Part shown: piece by piece, positions 44,324 through 54,522 of the stretch
Layout: the number at the start of each line of letters is the position of its first letter
How positions within the stretch are numbered: the first letter of the stretch is position 1
Origin: Hyphomicrobiales bacterium
Lineage (GTDB): Bacteria; Pseudomonadota; Alphaproteobacteria; Rhizobiales; Rhizobiaceae
DNA: 64,000 nt
Assembly (NCBI GenBank): GCA_900472295.1
Contig: UCIA01000002.1
Location: 558,001 to 622,000, forward strand
Direction of reading: 5' to 3'
Program-made: the position numbers and the translations under genes
The notes under the pieces: generated by a model
Told to the model about the DNA's origin: nothing
Database searches by the model: none
Seen by the model: only the letters and a program-made list of their open reading frames with translations

Positions 44324-45148
44324 CTACTGGTCGTCGCCGCCCTTAGTGAGAATATCGTCGGCCAGCGATATGGCGGTGCGGCGGTCGGCTTCGCCGGCAG
44401 CGGCAAAGGCTTCTTCCTGCATGCCGCGGATCCACGGCTGGTCGGCTGGCGAAGCGCGTTCGAGCGCGGCCGTCATCATCGCCAGTCCGCGCACGATCTT
44501 GCCGCTCTGGAACAAAAGGTTGCCCAGCGTCGCCTGGGCTCCGGCATGGCCTTTCTCGGCGGCAAGCTGGAACCAGCGGCCGGCCTGCTTGACGCTGGCC
44601 TTCACGCCGCCCTCGCCCTTCAGGAACATCTGCCCCATCTCGAACTGGGCGTTCGGATTGCGGTAGTTGGCGGCAGCGCGCATGTAATATTCCTGCGCCG
44701 CGACCTCGTTTTCCTCGACCGGGCTGCCGGGAATGCCTGTCCGGAGATAGTCGCCCAGCGCCACCAGCGCGTCGGAGACATAGCTTTCCTCCGGCGATCC
44801 CGGCTCGACGTCCTGGTCGACGATCTCGGAGAAGAATTTATAGGCTGCATAGTCGTCGCGTGCCACGCCGTCGCCTTCGGCATACATGCGCGCAAGCTTC
44901 CAGGTGGCGCCGATCTGGCCGTTCTCGGCGGCGTATTTATAGGCCTCGACCGCCTGTTCCTTGTGGCCGCTCTTGTAGGCGGAGAAGCCGAACTGGAACA
45001 CCGCCCACGGGCTGGATTGCGGCTTCACGCCGGTCTTGTCGTCGAACACCTTGTCGTCGAAGGCCATGGCCTGGCCCACGGCGCCAAAGATCGCAACAGC
45101 GACCAGTGCCGGCAGGACAGATGACCTCAACAACTCAGATATCCGCAT
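44324..45148 (-). CDS. Sel1-repeat (TPR-like) secreted protein
   Basis: The 274-residue protein has a signal peptide (to about GAVGQAMA) and tandem Sel1-like repeats, seen as [44 protein letters not shown] and [22 protein letters not shown]. Similar exported Sel1 proteins occur in exopolysaccharide and envelope control, but no specific role can be assigned. The ATG at 45148 lies within the last 14 bases of ilvD; GTG 45169 is an alternative. Confidence 0.85.
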   Translation of the reverse strand: MRISELLRSSVLPALVAVAIFGAVGQAMAFDDKVFDDKTGVKPQSSPWAVFQFGFSAYKSGHKEQAVEAYKYAAENGQIGATWKLARMYAEGDGVARDDYAAYKFFSEIVDQDVEPGSPEESYVSDALVALGDYLRTGIPGSPVEENEVAAQEYYMRAAANYRNPNAQFEMGQMFLKGEGGVKASVKQAGRWFQLAAEKGHAGAQATLGNLLFQSGKIVRGLAMMTAALERASPADQPWIRGMQEEAFAAAGEADRRTAISLADDILTKGGDDQ

Positions 45149-46859
45149 AGCAATGTGTTTCTTTGGCACCGCCGGGATGGGTGACCGCGCCGTCGCGGGC
45201 AGGCCCTACCGTCTGTGCGTATTTCCAGATCGCGCCCGACTGATAGTCGGTCGCGCGCGGCTTCCAATCCTTCACCCTCTTTGCCAGTTCGGCTTCCGAC
45301 AGATCGACCTCGATCGTGCCTTTGGTTGCGTCGATCGAGATCACATCGCCGTCCTTCAACAGCCCGATCGGGCCGCCAACGGCAGCTTCGGGCCCGACAT
45401 GGCCGATGCAGAACCCGCGCGTTGCGCCCGAAAAGCGTCCGTCGGTGATGAGCGCCACCTTGCCGCCCATGCCCTGGCCATAGAGAGCTGCCGTCGTCGA
45501 CAGCATCTCGCGCATGCCGGGGCCGCCGCGCGGACCTTCGTAGCGGATGACGAGAACCTCGCCTTCCCTGTAGTTGCGGTGCGTGACCGCCTCGAAACAT
45601 TCCTCTTCCGAATCGAAACAGCGTGCCGGGCCTGAGAATTTCAGCTCCGTCATGCCCGCGACCTTCACGATCGCGCCTTCGGGGGCAAGGTTGCCCTTCA
45701 AGCCCACGACACCGCCGGTTTGGGTGATTGGTCGGTTGGCGGGACGGACCACATCCTGACTGTCATTCCAGGCAACGTGCTCCATGTTTTCGGCCAAAGT
45801 ACGGCCGGTCACGGTGAGGCAGTCGCCATGCAGATAGCCGTGGTCGAGCAAGGTCTTCATCAACAGCGGAATGCCACCGGCCTCGAACATGTCCTTGGCG
45901 ACATATTTGCCGCCCGGCTTCAGGTCGGCGATGTAGGGCGTCTTCTCGAAAATCGCGGCAACGTCGAACAGGTCGAACTTGATCCCTGCCTCATGCGCGA
46001 TGGCCGGCAGATGCAGTGCCGCATTGGTCGAGCCGCCGGTGGCCGACACCACGGTCGCCGCATTCTCCAGCGCCTTCAGCGTGACGATGTCGCGCGGCCG
46101 AATGTTTTTGGCGATCAGCTCCATGATCTTTTCGCCCGAGGCGAAGTTGAATCGGTCGCGCATCTCGTAAGGCGCAGGCGCGCCGCAGGAATAGGGCAGC
46201 GCAAGGCCAATCGCCTCGGCGACGGTGGCCATGGTGTTGGCGGTGAACTGGGCGCCGCAGGAGCCGGCCGAAGGACATGCCGCCTGCTCGATCTCCAGCA
46301 ACTCGGCATCGCTGACCGTGCCGACCGAATGCTGGCCGACCGCCTCGAACACATCCTGCACGGTAATCTGGCGGCCGCGATAGGAGCCGGGCAGGATCGA
46401 GCCGCCATAGATGAAGATCGACGGCACGTTGAGCCGCACCATGGCCATCATCATGCCCGGCAGAGACTTATCGCAGCCGGCAAGGCCGACCAGCGCGTCA
46501 TAGCAATGGCCGCGCATGGTGAGTTCGACCGAATCGGCGATGACATCGCGCGACACCAGCGACGACTTCATACCCTGGTGGCCCATGGCGATGCCGTCGG
46601 TGACGGTGATGGTGCAGAATTCGCGCGGCGTGCCATTGGCGGCCGCGACGCCTTTCTTGACCACTTGCGCCTGGCGCATCAGCGAGATGTTGCAGGGCGC
46701 AGCTTCGTTCCAGCAGGAGGCGACGCCGACCAGCGGCTGCGCGATCTCGGCCGCCGACAGGCCCATGGCATAGAGATAGGAACGATGCGGCGCACGCGCC
46801 GGACCGACGGTCACATGGCGGCTAGGCAGCTTAGCCTTGGAAATGACTCTGGCGTCCAT
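45135..46859 (-). CDS. ilvD: Dihydroxy-acid dehydratase
   Basis: The 574-residue enzyme performs the third step of isoleucine and valine synthesis. Fe-S ligand cysteines are C49 (ASCWNE), C129 (AGCDKSLPG, next to K131, the expected carbamylated lysine) and C201 ([12 protein letters not shown]). The start at 46859 gives the usual N-terminus [10 protein letters not shown]. The 574-residue length and motifs fit the IlvD/EDD family, and a sugar-acid dehydratase is a formal alternative given how many paralogues rhizobia carry. Confidence 0.9.
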   Translation of the reverse strand: MDARVISKAKLPSRHVTVGPARAPHRSYLYAMGLSAAEIAQPLVGVASCWNEAAPCNISLMRQAQVVKKGVAAANGTPREFCTITVTDGIAMGHQGMKSSLVSRDVIADSVELTMRGHCYDALVGLAGCDKSLPGMMMAMVRLNVPSIFIYGGSILPGSYRGRQITVQDVFEAVGQHSVGTVSDAELLEIEQAACPSAGSCGAQFTANTMATVAEAIGLALPYSCGAPAPYEMRDRFNFASGEKIMELIAKNIRPRDIVTLKALENAATVVSATGGSTNAALHLPAIAHEAGIKFDLFDVAAIFEKTPYIADLKPGGKYVAKDMFEAGGIPLLMKTLLDHGYLHGDCLTVTGRTLAENMEHVAWNDSQDVVRPANRPITQTGGVVGLKGNLAPEGAIVKVAGMTELKFSGPARCFDSEEECFEAVTHRNYREGEVLVIRYEGPRGGPGMREMLSTTAALYGQGMGGKVALITDGRFSGATRGFCIGHVGPEAAVGGPIGLLKDGDVISIDATKGTIEVDLSEAELAKRVKDWKPRATDYQSGAIWKYAQTVGPARDGAVTHPGGAKETHCYADI

Positions 46860-47108
46860 TCTGTTCCTCGCCGCGGGCGGTGCGGCATGTCCCATCGCCG
46901 AGCCTTGTGGCGCGTGTCCCGAGACCACTTCGAGGTGCGCCGGGTTTATGGCGGGAAATGGGCAATTTCATCGAGGGGAACTCCAGCGCGGGGGTTCGTC
47001 GGGAACTGTTGCCAAAACGTCACAATTGCGAGAGGTGAAAGTGATACGGCGGATTTGCAACGCCTTCACGCAAGATGCACCGGACGCGATGCCGCCGGCA
47101 TAAAAAAA

Positions 47109-47125
47109 GCCGGGCAATGCCCGGC
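47109..47125. terminator. Bidirectional rho-independent terminator
   Basis: GCCGGGC (47109-47115) pairs with GCCCGGC (47119-47125) around AAT, with A7 on the left and T6 on the right. It ends the FadL-type porin transcript on the minus strand. Confidence 0.9.
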
Positions 47126-47148
47126 CTTTTTTATTCAATTTGAATAAC

Positions 47149-48411
47149 TTACCACTTCACCTTCAACGAGGTCGAAACTGCGGAGACCAGATCGTTGCCG
47201 AAGTCTGCGGTGTAGTCCGTACCGTAGGTAACGCCATCGCTGCCAACGACCGAATGGATCGATCCGCTGGTAAGCACACCAAGCGCACCGCCAAGACGGA
47301 CCTCGATGTTCTGGGTCGGGGTGTATGACACGCCACCGCTGACCGTCCAAGTATCCGTCTGGGCGCTAAGGCCCGTGCTGGTTCCACGATCCCAGGTCAG
47401 AACGGCAGCGCCGCTCCACTGGTCATTGAACTTGTGGCCGACGCCGCCGGAGACAGTCCAGCCGTCGCGATAGAGTAGATCAAGCGATGTAGCGCGAGAG
47501 TCGCTGGTGGTAGTACAAGGACCCGGAGCGCCCACCGGGCAGAAAGGAATGCTCTGCAGGACGCTCCAATTCACCCACTTGATCGATCCGAATGCCAGCC
47601 ATCCCGGCGCGATGCCGGACTGCAGCTTCAGTTCCAATGAGTCCGGGATCTGTGACGAACCATGAACGTCGGTAACAACGCCCAAAAGGGGATTTGTCGG
47701 GTCGATGATGAAGCCAGGAACCTGAGTCAGATCAAGCGTTCCGCTCAAATTGTCGAGCTTGACCGCCGAATTGTAGACCAGGCTTGCGCGCAGCGCGATA
47801 TCCGGAATTTCGTAGGCAACACCGGCACGCCAGCCCCAACCGTCTCCTTCGAGATCAAGGCGCCCTATGCCTGTACCAAACAACGCCGGAATGGGAGCGA
47901 CCAACTGTGTCTTGAAGCCCGAAACGTCTGCATGGAACACACCGCCGATGAAACGAAACTGTCCTTTGCCGAGGTCCATCTTGTACGAGCAGGTACCACC
48001 CACAGCCTCGCTCTTGACCTCGGTTTCGATATTGCCTTGCGCGCCGGCCCAATTGGCGCCGGGATTGCTGGACGCACCGATCGGCTGGCCGTAGTCGACA
48101 AGACAATCGACAGGCCCCACTCCAGCCTTGATGCCGACGCTCGGCACCCAATAGCTTTCGGTGTCGCGGGCGCTGTTGGAGAATCCCAAGGTGTTCAGAT
48201 TGCCGTCAAGCGGATTGGAGTCCACCACATTCTTGAGGTCGCGCTGCGGCATCACATAGGTGCCGGAAACCTCGCCCGTGACCTGCGCCGGATCGAACAG
48301 CAGGTCGATGTCGTAGCCGCCGCGCTCAAGGCCGCCGGCATGTACGGACCCGATCAAACCCAGCGAAAAACACCCCGCCCCCAGCAGTGTTTTCAGACGC
48401 AAAATGTTCAT
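47149..48411 (-). CDS. OmpP1/FadL-family outer membrane transport protein
   Basis: The 420-residue protein has a signal peptide (MNILRLKTLLGAGCFSLGLI..HA), many alternating beta strands, and a C-terminal aromatic end (SLKVKW). The mature N-terminus GGLERGGYDIDLLFDP resembles the FadL hatch region. FadL-type channels take up hydrophobic substrates such as long-chain fatty acids or aromatic compounds. No acyl-CoA synthetase gene is adjacent, so the ligand is unknown. Four cysteines in the barrel loops are noteworthy. Confidence 0.85.
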   Translation of the reverse strand: MNILRLKTLLGAGCFSLGLIGSVHAGGLERGGYDIDLLFDPAQVTGEVSGTYVMPQRDLKNVVDSNPLDGNLNTLGFSNSARDTESYWVPSVGIKAGVGPVDCLVDYGQPIGASSNPGANWAGAQGNIETEVKSEAVGGTCSYKMDLGKGQFRFIGGVFHADVSGFKTQLVAPIPALFGTGIGRLDLEGDGWGWRAGVAYEIPDIALRASLVYNSAVKLDNLSGTLDLTQVPGFIIDPTNPLLGVVTDVHGSSQIPDSLELKLQSGIAPGWLAFGSIKWVNWSVLQSIPFCPVGAPGPCTTTSDSRATSLDLLYRDGWTVSGGVGHKFNDQWSGAAVLTWDRGTSTGLSAQTDTWTVSGGVSYTPTQNIEVRLGGALGVLTSGSIHSVVGSDGVTYGTDYTADFGNDLVSAVSTSLKVKW

Positions 48412-48771
48412 GGATGTCCTCCCCGAAATTCCAGTGCGTCAAGCTAGAACCAATTCGGGTTAACGGTGCAACAATGAATTGATATTGCGTACATGTACGC
48501 ACTTGCAGAACGCATTTCGAACAAAGTGGCAGCCCACGCCGCCCAGCCAAAAAAAGGCCATTTGAGCGTTAATCGGCGCAAAAAATCGGAAAACACCGCT
48601 CTAAACAGTATAAAAACCTGCTATTTTGCCGGCATTCAGCCCCATTGTTACATTATGGCAACAATGGGGCGCAAACTTTCCGTTTACGTCAACATTAACG
48701 TTACGGAATGCCTGTTTTTCGGGCAATGGCGCCGCGGGGAAGCGTGCGCCGAGCGTCGCGAATCCGGCGGA
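48412..48771. other. Intergenic region between the FadL-type gene and valS
   Basis: No gene is seen in these 360 bases. The region is AT-richer than its surroundings, as expected for the porin promoter. It contains CCGTTTACGTCAACATTAAC at 48679, with an imperfect inverted ACGT-type dyad. No clear valS terminator is present. Confidence 0.3.
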
Positions 48772-51555
48772 TCAGCCGGCGTCGCGCACCCTGGTCAAAG
48801 CCACCGAAAGCTTCTCTTGCTGGTCGCGGTATTCGGCGAGTTTTTCACGCTCGGCGGCGACGATCTCTTCCGGCGCGCTGGCGACAAACCGTTCGTTCGA
48901 CAGCTTCTTGTGCAGCCGCGCGATTTCCTCGGTCACCTTGGCCAGTTCCTTCTGCAGCCGCGCCGCCTCGGCGGCGATGTCGATCAGGCTGCCAAGCGGC
49001 AGGCAGATCGTCGCCTCGTTGAGCACGATCTGGGCCGAACCCTTGGGTGCGGCGTCCTGCAGCGAGATATCGCCGACCCGCGCCAGCCGCTTGATGGCGG
49101 ACGCATGGCGTTCGAGCCTCTGCTGGGTCTCGTCGCTGGCGCCGACCACCACCAGCGGCGCGATCGCTGCCGGCGGCACGTTCATTTCCGAGCGCACCGA
49201 GCGGATGCCGGAGACGAGGTCGACCAGCCAGTTGATGTCGGCGGCCGCTTCCGCATCCTCGAAGTCCGGCGACGGCCATGCGGCATGGCATAGCAACGTT
49301 GAGCGCTCCTTGCCCTCGCCTGCCGTCTGCGCCCACAATTCCTCGGTCATGAACGGCATCATGGGATGCAACAGCTTGTAAATCTCGTCGAGCACGAAGG
49401 CGACGCAGGCGCGGCTCTCTGCCTTGGCAGCCTCGTCCGTGCCCATGAACACCGGCTTCAACAGTTCCAGATACCAGTCGCAGAACAGGTTCCAGACAAA
49501 GCGGTAGGCAGCGCCCGCCGCCTCGTTGAAGCGGTATGACGTGATGCCCTCGGTGATGGCATGCGACGCCCTGGTCAGCTCGGTCAGGATCCAGCGGTTG
49601 ACCGGCAGTTTGGCGTCGTTCAGCCAGAAATCGTCATTGCGCGCGACCTCGTTCATCTCAGCAAAGCGCGTCGCGTTCCACAGCTTGGTGCCGAAGTTGC
49701 GGTAGCCGGCGATGCGCGCCGGATCGAGCTTCACGTCGCGGCCCTGCGCCGCCATCACGGTCAGCGTGAAACGCAGCGCATCGGCGCCGAACTCGTCGAT
49801 GAGGTCGAGCGGATCGATGACGTTGCCTTTCGACTTCGACATCTTCTGTCCGTTCTTGTCGCGCACCAGCGCGTGCACATAGACGGTGTGGAACGGCTCC
49901 TCATGCATGAAGTGCAGGCCCATCATCATCATGCGGGCAACCCAGAAGAAGATGATGTCGAAACCGGTGACCAGCACGTCGGTCTGGTAATAGGTCTTCA
50001 GCTCCGGCGTATGATCGGGCCAGCCCAGCGTCGAGAACGGCCAAAGTGCCGAGGAAAACCAGGTGTCGAGCACATCCTCGTCGCGGGTCAAGATCTCGCC
50101 CGGCTTGAAAGTCTCGAGCTTTTCCTCCACCCAGGCCTTCCACGGCCCTTCCAGCGACAGGTAATATTCGATCGCGGCGCCCAGCGCCTCTTCCTCGGTC
50201 TTCTCGACGAAGACGCGCCCGTCCGGCCCATACCATGCCGGGATCTGGTGGCCCCACCAGAGCTGGCGCGAAATGCACCAGGGCTGGATGTTCTCCATCC
50301 AGTCGAAATAGGTCTTTTCCCAGTTCTTCGGCACGAAGTTGGTACGCCCTTCGCGCACCGAGGCGATCGCCGGCTTGGCGAGTTCGGCGGCATTGGCATA
50401 CCACTGCTCGGTCAGGAACGGCTCGATCGGCACGCCGCCGCGGTCGCCATGCGGCACGGCATGGCGGTGCGGCTCGATCTTGTCGAGGAAGCCGCCGGCC
50501 TCCATCAGCTCGACGATCTTCTTGCGCGCCACAAAACGGTCGAGGCCGTCGAGTTCGTCCCACACGGCCTGGCGTTCCGGCGTGATTTCAAGCCCGGCGA
50601 GGAAGTCCTCATTGTCCCTGAGCTTGATGGCGGCCTCGATGGTCAGAATGTTGATCGCCGGCAGCTTGTGGCGCTTGCCGACCTCGAAATCGTTGAAGTC
50701 GTGCGCAGGCGTGATCTTGACCGCGCCGGAGCCCTTTTCCGGGTCGGAATATTCGTCCGCCACAACAGGAATCTTGCGGCCGACGATCGGCAGGACGATA
50801 TTTTTCCCGACCAGATGCCGGTAGCGCTCGTCGTCCGGGTGCACGGCGACCGCCGTATCGCCCAGCATCGTCTCAGGCCGTGTCGTCGCCACGGTGATGA
50901 AGGTCGCAGGATTTTCCGGATCGTAGACTTCGCCCTCCACGGGATAGCGGAAGTGCCAGAGATTGCCGTTGATCTCCTGCGGCTCGACCTCGAGATCGGA
51001 GATCGCCGTCAACAGCTTCGGGTCCCAGTTCACCAGACGCTTGTCCTTGTAGATCAGCCCTTGCTTGTAGAGCGTCACGAAGACTTCGAGCACGGCCTTG
51101 GACAGGCCCTCATCCATGGTGAACCGCTCACGCGACCAGTCGGCCGAGGCGCCGAGGCGCTTCAGCTGGTTGAAAATGGCGCCGCCGGATTCGGCCTTCC
51201 ACTCCCAGACCTTCTCGATGAACTGTTCGCGGGTGAGATCGCGGCGGTGGATCTGCTTTTCCATCAACTGGCGTTCGACCACCATCTGCGTGGCGATGCC
51301 GGCATGGTCCATGCCGGGCTGCCACAGCACGTTCTTGCCGCGCATGCGCTCGAACCGCACGAGAATGTCCTGCAGCGTGTTGTTGAGCGCGTGGCCCATA
51401 TGCAGCGATCCGGTGACGTTCGGCGGCGGGATGACGATGGTGAAGGCCTCCGCCCCCTCCTCCGCCCCGGCGCCGGCCCGGAAGGCGTCCGCGTCCTCCC
51501 AGATTTTGGCGATCTTCGGCTCGACGGTCTTGGCGTCGTAGGTCTTTTCAAGCAT
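48772..51555 (-). CDS. valS: Valyl-tRNA synthetase
   Basis: The 927-residue class I synthetase has the HIGH-type motif HMGHALN near residue 50, a KMSKS motif in KMSKSKGNVIDP, the CP1 editing domain between them, and a C-terminal coiled-coil arm (about 870-927, AARLQKELAKVTEEIARLHK). The start MLEKTYDAKT at 51555 fits alphaproteobacterial ValS; a longer frame exists but has no support. popZ and tolC are upstream on the same strand. Confidence 0.97.
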   Translation of the reverse strand: MLEKTYDAKTVEPKIAKIWEDADAFRAGAGAEEGAEAFTIVIPPPNVTGSLHMGHALNNTLQDILVRFERMRGKNVLWQPGMDHAGIATQMVVERQLMEKQIHRRDLTREQFIEKVWEWKAESGGAIFNQLKRLGASADWSRERFTMDEGLSKAVLEVFVTLYKQGLIYKDKRLVNWDPKLLTAISDLEVEPQEINGNLWHFRYPVEGEVYDPENPATFITVATTRPETMLGDTAVAVHPDDERYRHLVGKNIVLPIVGRKIPVVADEYSDPEKGSGAVKITPAHDFNDFEVGKRHKLPAINILTIEAAIKLRDNEDFLAGLEITPERQAVWDELDGLDRFVARKKIVELMEAGGFLDKIEPHRHAVPHGDRGGVPIEPFLTEQWYANAAELAKPAIASVREGRTNFVPKNWEKTYFDWMENIQPWCISRQLWWGHQIPAWYGPDGRVFVEKTEEEALGAAIEYYLSLEGPWKAWVEEKLETFKPGEILTRDEDVLDTWFSSALWPFSTLGWPDHTPELKTYYQTDVLVTGFDIIFFWVARMMMMGLHFMHEEPFHTVYVHALVRDKNGQKMSKSKGNVIDPLDLIDEFGADALRFTLTVMAAQGRDVKLDPARIAGYRNFGTKLWNATRFAEMNEVARNDDFWLNDAKLPVNRWILTELTRASHAITEGITSYRFNEAAGAAYRFVWNLFCDWYLELLKPVFMGTDEAAKAESRACVAFVLDEIYKLLHPMMPFMTEELWAQTAGEGKERSTLLCHAAWPSPDFEDAEAAADINWLVDLVSGIRSVRSEMNVPPAAIAPLVVVGASDETQQRLERHASAIKRLARVGDISLQDAAPKGSAQIVLNEATICLPLGSLIDIAAEAARLQKELAKVTEEIARLHKKLSNERFVASAPEEIVAAEREKLAEYRDQQEKLSVALTRVRDAG

Positions 51556-51786
51556 GGGAAAATGGTCCGCGCTGTCGGGAGTTTTGCTGGTCCGGTGTAA
51601 ATCGGAAGGTTTTGGCCAAGTCAACCGCGGGGGCGGTCAACGGCACCAGCCATTAGATAGGGGCGGCATAGATCGAGGCAACATGCCCAAGCACGCGGCC
51701 TTCCTCGGTCTCGACCTTAAGCCGCAAACCATCATCCTTGCAGCTGCTGCAGGACGCACCGGCCAGGCCCTCCCTGACCCGCAACG

Positions 51787-51815
51787 AAAAAGCGCCGCCC
51801 AAGGGCAGCGCTTTG
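51787..51815 (-). terminator. Rho-independent terminator after popZ
   Basis: AAAGCGC-TGCCC and GGGCG-GCGCTTT pair around TT on the minus strand, with one T-G wobble, followed by TTC. It lies 22 bases after the popZ stop. Confidence 0.75.
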
Positions 51816-51837
51816 ATCCCGGGGATGGGCTGTATCC

Positions 51838-52713
51838 CTACTGCGCGCCGCGCGCGACGCGCTCGATTTCCTCGCGCACCAGCCGCTCGACCAATGTCGG
51901 CAGATTGTTGTCCAGCCAGTCCTGCAGCATCGGCCGCAGCATCTCCTCGGCCATCTCGTCGAAGGTCTTCTTGCTGCGGCTGGCAAAGGCGTCGGAGAGT
52001 TCGCCGAAGGCGGCTGCGACCTGCCGTCCCGTGTGTTCCGAAACGATGGCCGGACGAGCCGGCGTTGCATCGACGTGGCGCGCTTGCTCGCTGGACGAAG
52101 GGCGAGGCTCGAAAGCCGGCTCGGCAGCGAGATCGTCCTCGAAAGCCTCGACCTCGGCGATCACCTGCCGCTTTTCGGCCTCTTGCTGCCTGACCTCTTG
52201 CGCCTTGGCCACATCCGCGGGCTTTGCCTGATTGCCAACGGCCGCAATTTCGCGCCGCCAGTCCGTGACGATCGAGTCGGTGGTTTCCGCCTTTGTCCGC
52301 ACTGGCGCTTCTGCCCTGGCCGTGGGAGCAGGCTCGCTGGCTATCCTGGCGCTCACTTCCGCCAGCGTCATCGGAGCAGGAGAAATTGAGGGGGCCGCGA
52401 CAGCCGCGGCCGGATTTGCCGGCGCCGGCGTGTTCGTCTTCACTGGCGCCGGCTCCAGACGCGCCACTACTGGCTCAGTCAGTTGAGCCTGCACTTCGGC
52501 CAGCGTCACCGGCTTTCTGGTCTCGGCCTGCAACTCGTTTCGAAATGCCTCGACATCCGAGGCAGGCCCTGCGGCCGGCGCAAGGTCCTGGCGCAACTCG
52601 TCGGCGTCATCCGTCTGCTTGCGGCCGGTGTCGCTGTCTTCGATGATCCGCCGGATCGAAGCCAGTATTTCTTCCATGGAAGGTTCGCGCTGCGCGCTGC
52701 TTGCCGTCGCCAT
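51838..52713 (-). CDS. popZ: PopZ-family polar organizing protein (DUF2497)
   Basis: The 291-residue protein has the PopZ layout: an N-terminal helix SMEEILASIRRIIEDSD (about 13-29), a long Pro/Ala/Glu-rich linker, and the C-terminal helices MLRPMLQDWLDNNLPTLVERL and REEIERVARG needed for multimerisation. PopZ anchors chromosome and polar proteins in alphaproteobacteria. The linker is longer than that of Caulobacter PopZ. The ATG at 52713 is preferred over GTG 52719. Conserved neighbour of valS and tolC. Confidence 0.9.
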   Translation of the reverse strand: MATASSAQREPSMEEILASIRRIIEDSDTGRKQTDDADELRQDLAPAAGPASDVEAFRNELQAETRKPVTLAEVQAQLTEPVVARLEPAPVKTNTPAPANPAAAVAAPSISPAPMTLAEVSARIASEPAPTARAEAPVRTKAETTDSIVTDWRREIAAVGNQAKPADVAKAQEVRQQEAEKRQVIAEVEAFEDDLAAEPAFEPRPSSSEQARHVDATPARPAIVSEHTGRQVAAAFGELSDAFASRSKKTFDEMAEEMLRPMLQDWLDNNLPTLVERLVREEIERVARGAQ

Positions 52714-52754
52714 CGTCACATCCGCCGCCTTTGTGACCTAATTCCTGGATTCCC

Positions 52755-52771
52755 GCCCGGCAAAGCCGGGC
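52755..52771. other. Hairpin in the popZ leader
   Basis: GCCCGGC and GCCGGGC pair around AAA, about 40 bases upstream of popZ. It lacks a T run, so a structured leader or a remnant repeat element is more likely than termination. Confidence 0.3.
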
Positions 52772-52867
52772 ACGAATCATGGCGACAGCGTAGCCGACGG
52801 ATCGTCATCCGAGAATCCCCAATCGCGGAACACGCCGGATTTCAACAATTTAGGATACAAAAGACAA

Positions 52868-52896
52868 ACGCCGCGCATCCATGGGAAGCGCGGCGT
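52868..52896 (-). terminator. Probable terminator after tolC
   Basis: ACGCCGCGC (52868-52876) pairs with GCGCGGCGT (52888-52896) over an 11-base loop, with a T-rich TTTGTCTTTTG after it on the minus strand. Confidence 0.65.
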
Positions 52897-52940
52897 GGGG
52901 TGCTTTCAACTTTGGCCGGATTTGAGCCGCTCGGATGGGC

Positions 52941-54335
52941 TCAACGGCCGTCAGGCGTGCGCAGGCCGATCCACTTGTCCTTGACGGCGTTGTAGTGCTC
53001 TTCAGGCTTGTACTTCGTCACCTGCAAGGCCAGGCGATCGACAGACAGCCGACCCATGGCCGAAAGGATGGCATAGCTCGCGACCACCACGTCGCGCTCG
53101 GAACTGGCGAGCTCGATCTTGGCTGAGATGACGGCGTTCTGGGCATTCAACACGTCGAGCGTGGTGCGCTGGCCGACATTGCGCTCCTCGATGACGCCGT
53201 TGAGCGCCAGTTGCGCAGCGGCAATCACCTGCCGGTTGGCGTCGACGCTTTCCCGTGCGGCTGTATATTGCGTCCATGCCGACGTCACGGCCTGGCGCAC
53301 CTGGTCACGGTTGACGTCGACCTCGATGCGCGCCTGACCGAGCGATTCCTTCGACTGGCGAACCAGGGCCGAGGTGCGGCCGCCCGAATAGATCGGGATG
53401 GTCAGCGTCGCTCCGATGTTGGCGGACCTGGTCGTGCCATTCGAAGATGTCGCGGAAAGAGGGCCAGGCGAGTTGTTGGAGTAGTCTTCTGAAAGGCCGG
53501 CGGACGCGGAAAGCTGCGGCAGCAACGCGCCTTCCTGCGACTTCACCTGAAATGCGGCCGCATCGACCAGATGCTGGGTGGCGAGGATGGCCGGATGCTC
53601 GGTCGACGCGATGGCGATCGCCGCATCGAGACTCCTCGGCAAAAGCTTGCCCAGCGGTGAAGCCGCCTTGAGCTTACCCGGCTCGTCACCAACGATCTGG
53701 CGGTAGGTCGCGGCACTGGCCAGCGCCTGCGCGCGGGCAGCGCTCAGCTGCGCCACCGCGGACGAACGCGAGGCATCGGCCTGCGCCACGTCGGTGCGCG
53801 TGCCTTCGCCGACCTCGAAGCGCGAGCGCGCGGCGCGCGCCTGCTCGGTCAGAAACTGCAGGTTCTGCTCGGTCAGCACCGCCACCTGACGGTCGCGAAT
53901 CACGTCCATGTAGGCGCTTGCCGCGTTGAACAGCGTGTTCTCTTCGGTGTTGCGCAGGCTCTCGACCGACGCCTTGACCTGCGCCACGGCTGCCGCGACA
54001 TTGTTCTTGGTCTGAAATCCGTCGAACAATGTCTGACTGATGGTGACGCCAAAGCCTGCAGTTGTCAGACGAGTGCCGGCGTTCGAGCCGTTTAGGTGGC
54101 TGCTGGAGTAGCCGACGTCCGCACTCCCGCTAATGGTGGGCCTGTATCCCGACTTGGCGATCGCCACGCCCTCATCGGTTACGCGCACGCCTGCACGGGC
54201 GGAATTCAGCGAGGAATTGTACTGGTAGGCCTTGGAAAGCGCGCCGGTGATGGTTTCTGCCGAGGCCGCTATCGGCGAGAGCGCGGTGGCGGAAACGAGG
54301 ACGGCAACAAAGACACTTTTGCATAAGGACGGCAC
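52941..54335 (-). CDS. tolC: TolC-family outer membrane efflux protein
   Basis: The 464-residue protein has a signal peptide (cleaved near ASAETI) and two repeats of the outer membrane efflux protein family with long coiled-coil regions, for example the first repeat with ALSKAYQYNSSLNSARAGVR and the second with HLVDAAAFQVKSQEG. It forms the outer membrane channel for type I secretion and efflux. The start is GTG 54335, seven bases after GAGGG; another GTG at 54374 lacks a binding site. Confidence 0.92.
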   Translation of the reverse strand: MPSLCKSVFVAVLVSATALSPIAASAETITGALSKAYQYNSSLNSARAGVRVTDEGVAIAKSGYRPTISGSADVGYSSSHLNGSNAGTRLTTAGFGVTISQTLFDGFQTKNNVAAAVAQVKASVESLRNTEENTLFNAASAYMDVIRDRQVAVLTEQNLQFLTEQARAARSRFEVGEGTRTDVAQADASRSSAVAQLSAARAQALASAATYRQIVGDEPGKLKAASPLGKLLPRSLDAAIAIASTEHPAILATQHLVDAAAFQVKSQEGALLPQLSASAGLSEDYSNNSPGPLSATSSNGTTRSANIGATLTIPIYSGGRTSALVRQSKESLGQARIEVDVNRDQVRQAVTSAWTQYTAARESVDANRQVIAAAQLALNGVIEERNVGQRTTLDVLNAQNAVISAKIELASSERDVVVASYAILSAMGRLSVDRLALQVTKYKPEEHYNAVKDKWIGLRTPDGR

Positions 54336-54522
54336 TTTATATCCCTCATTCGTTTTCAACGGGAACCACGCCACGCCGGCTCACCCCTATCGGATCAGCC
54401 AGCGCGACGTTGTCTCATCGTTCCCCCGCTGACAGCGCCCCAAAACCTCGGTTAACCAAATCAGCAACGATTGTCCAATCGCAAGCCAACATGACAGCGT
54501 CTTTGCTGCAAGGCAAAATCAC

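Noticed and set aside
48679..48705. Second LiuR-like operator upstream of valS
   Set aside because: The dyad has several mismatches and does not match the perfect form at 19728; too weak to claim.
49561..51600. 679-codon plus-strand frame opposite valS
   Set aside because: Shadow frame; valS motifs on the other strand are unambiguous.
51682..51837. Small plus-strand gene between valS and popZ
   Set aside because: The frame starting MPKHAAFLGL runs through the popZ terminator hairpin and on into the antisense of popZ, so it is not a credible gene.
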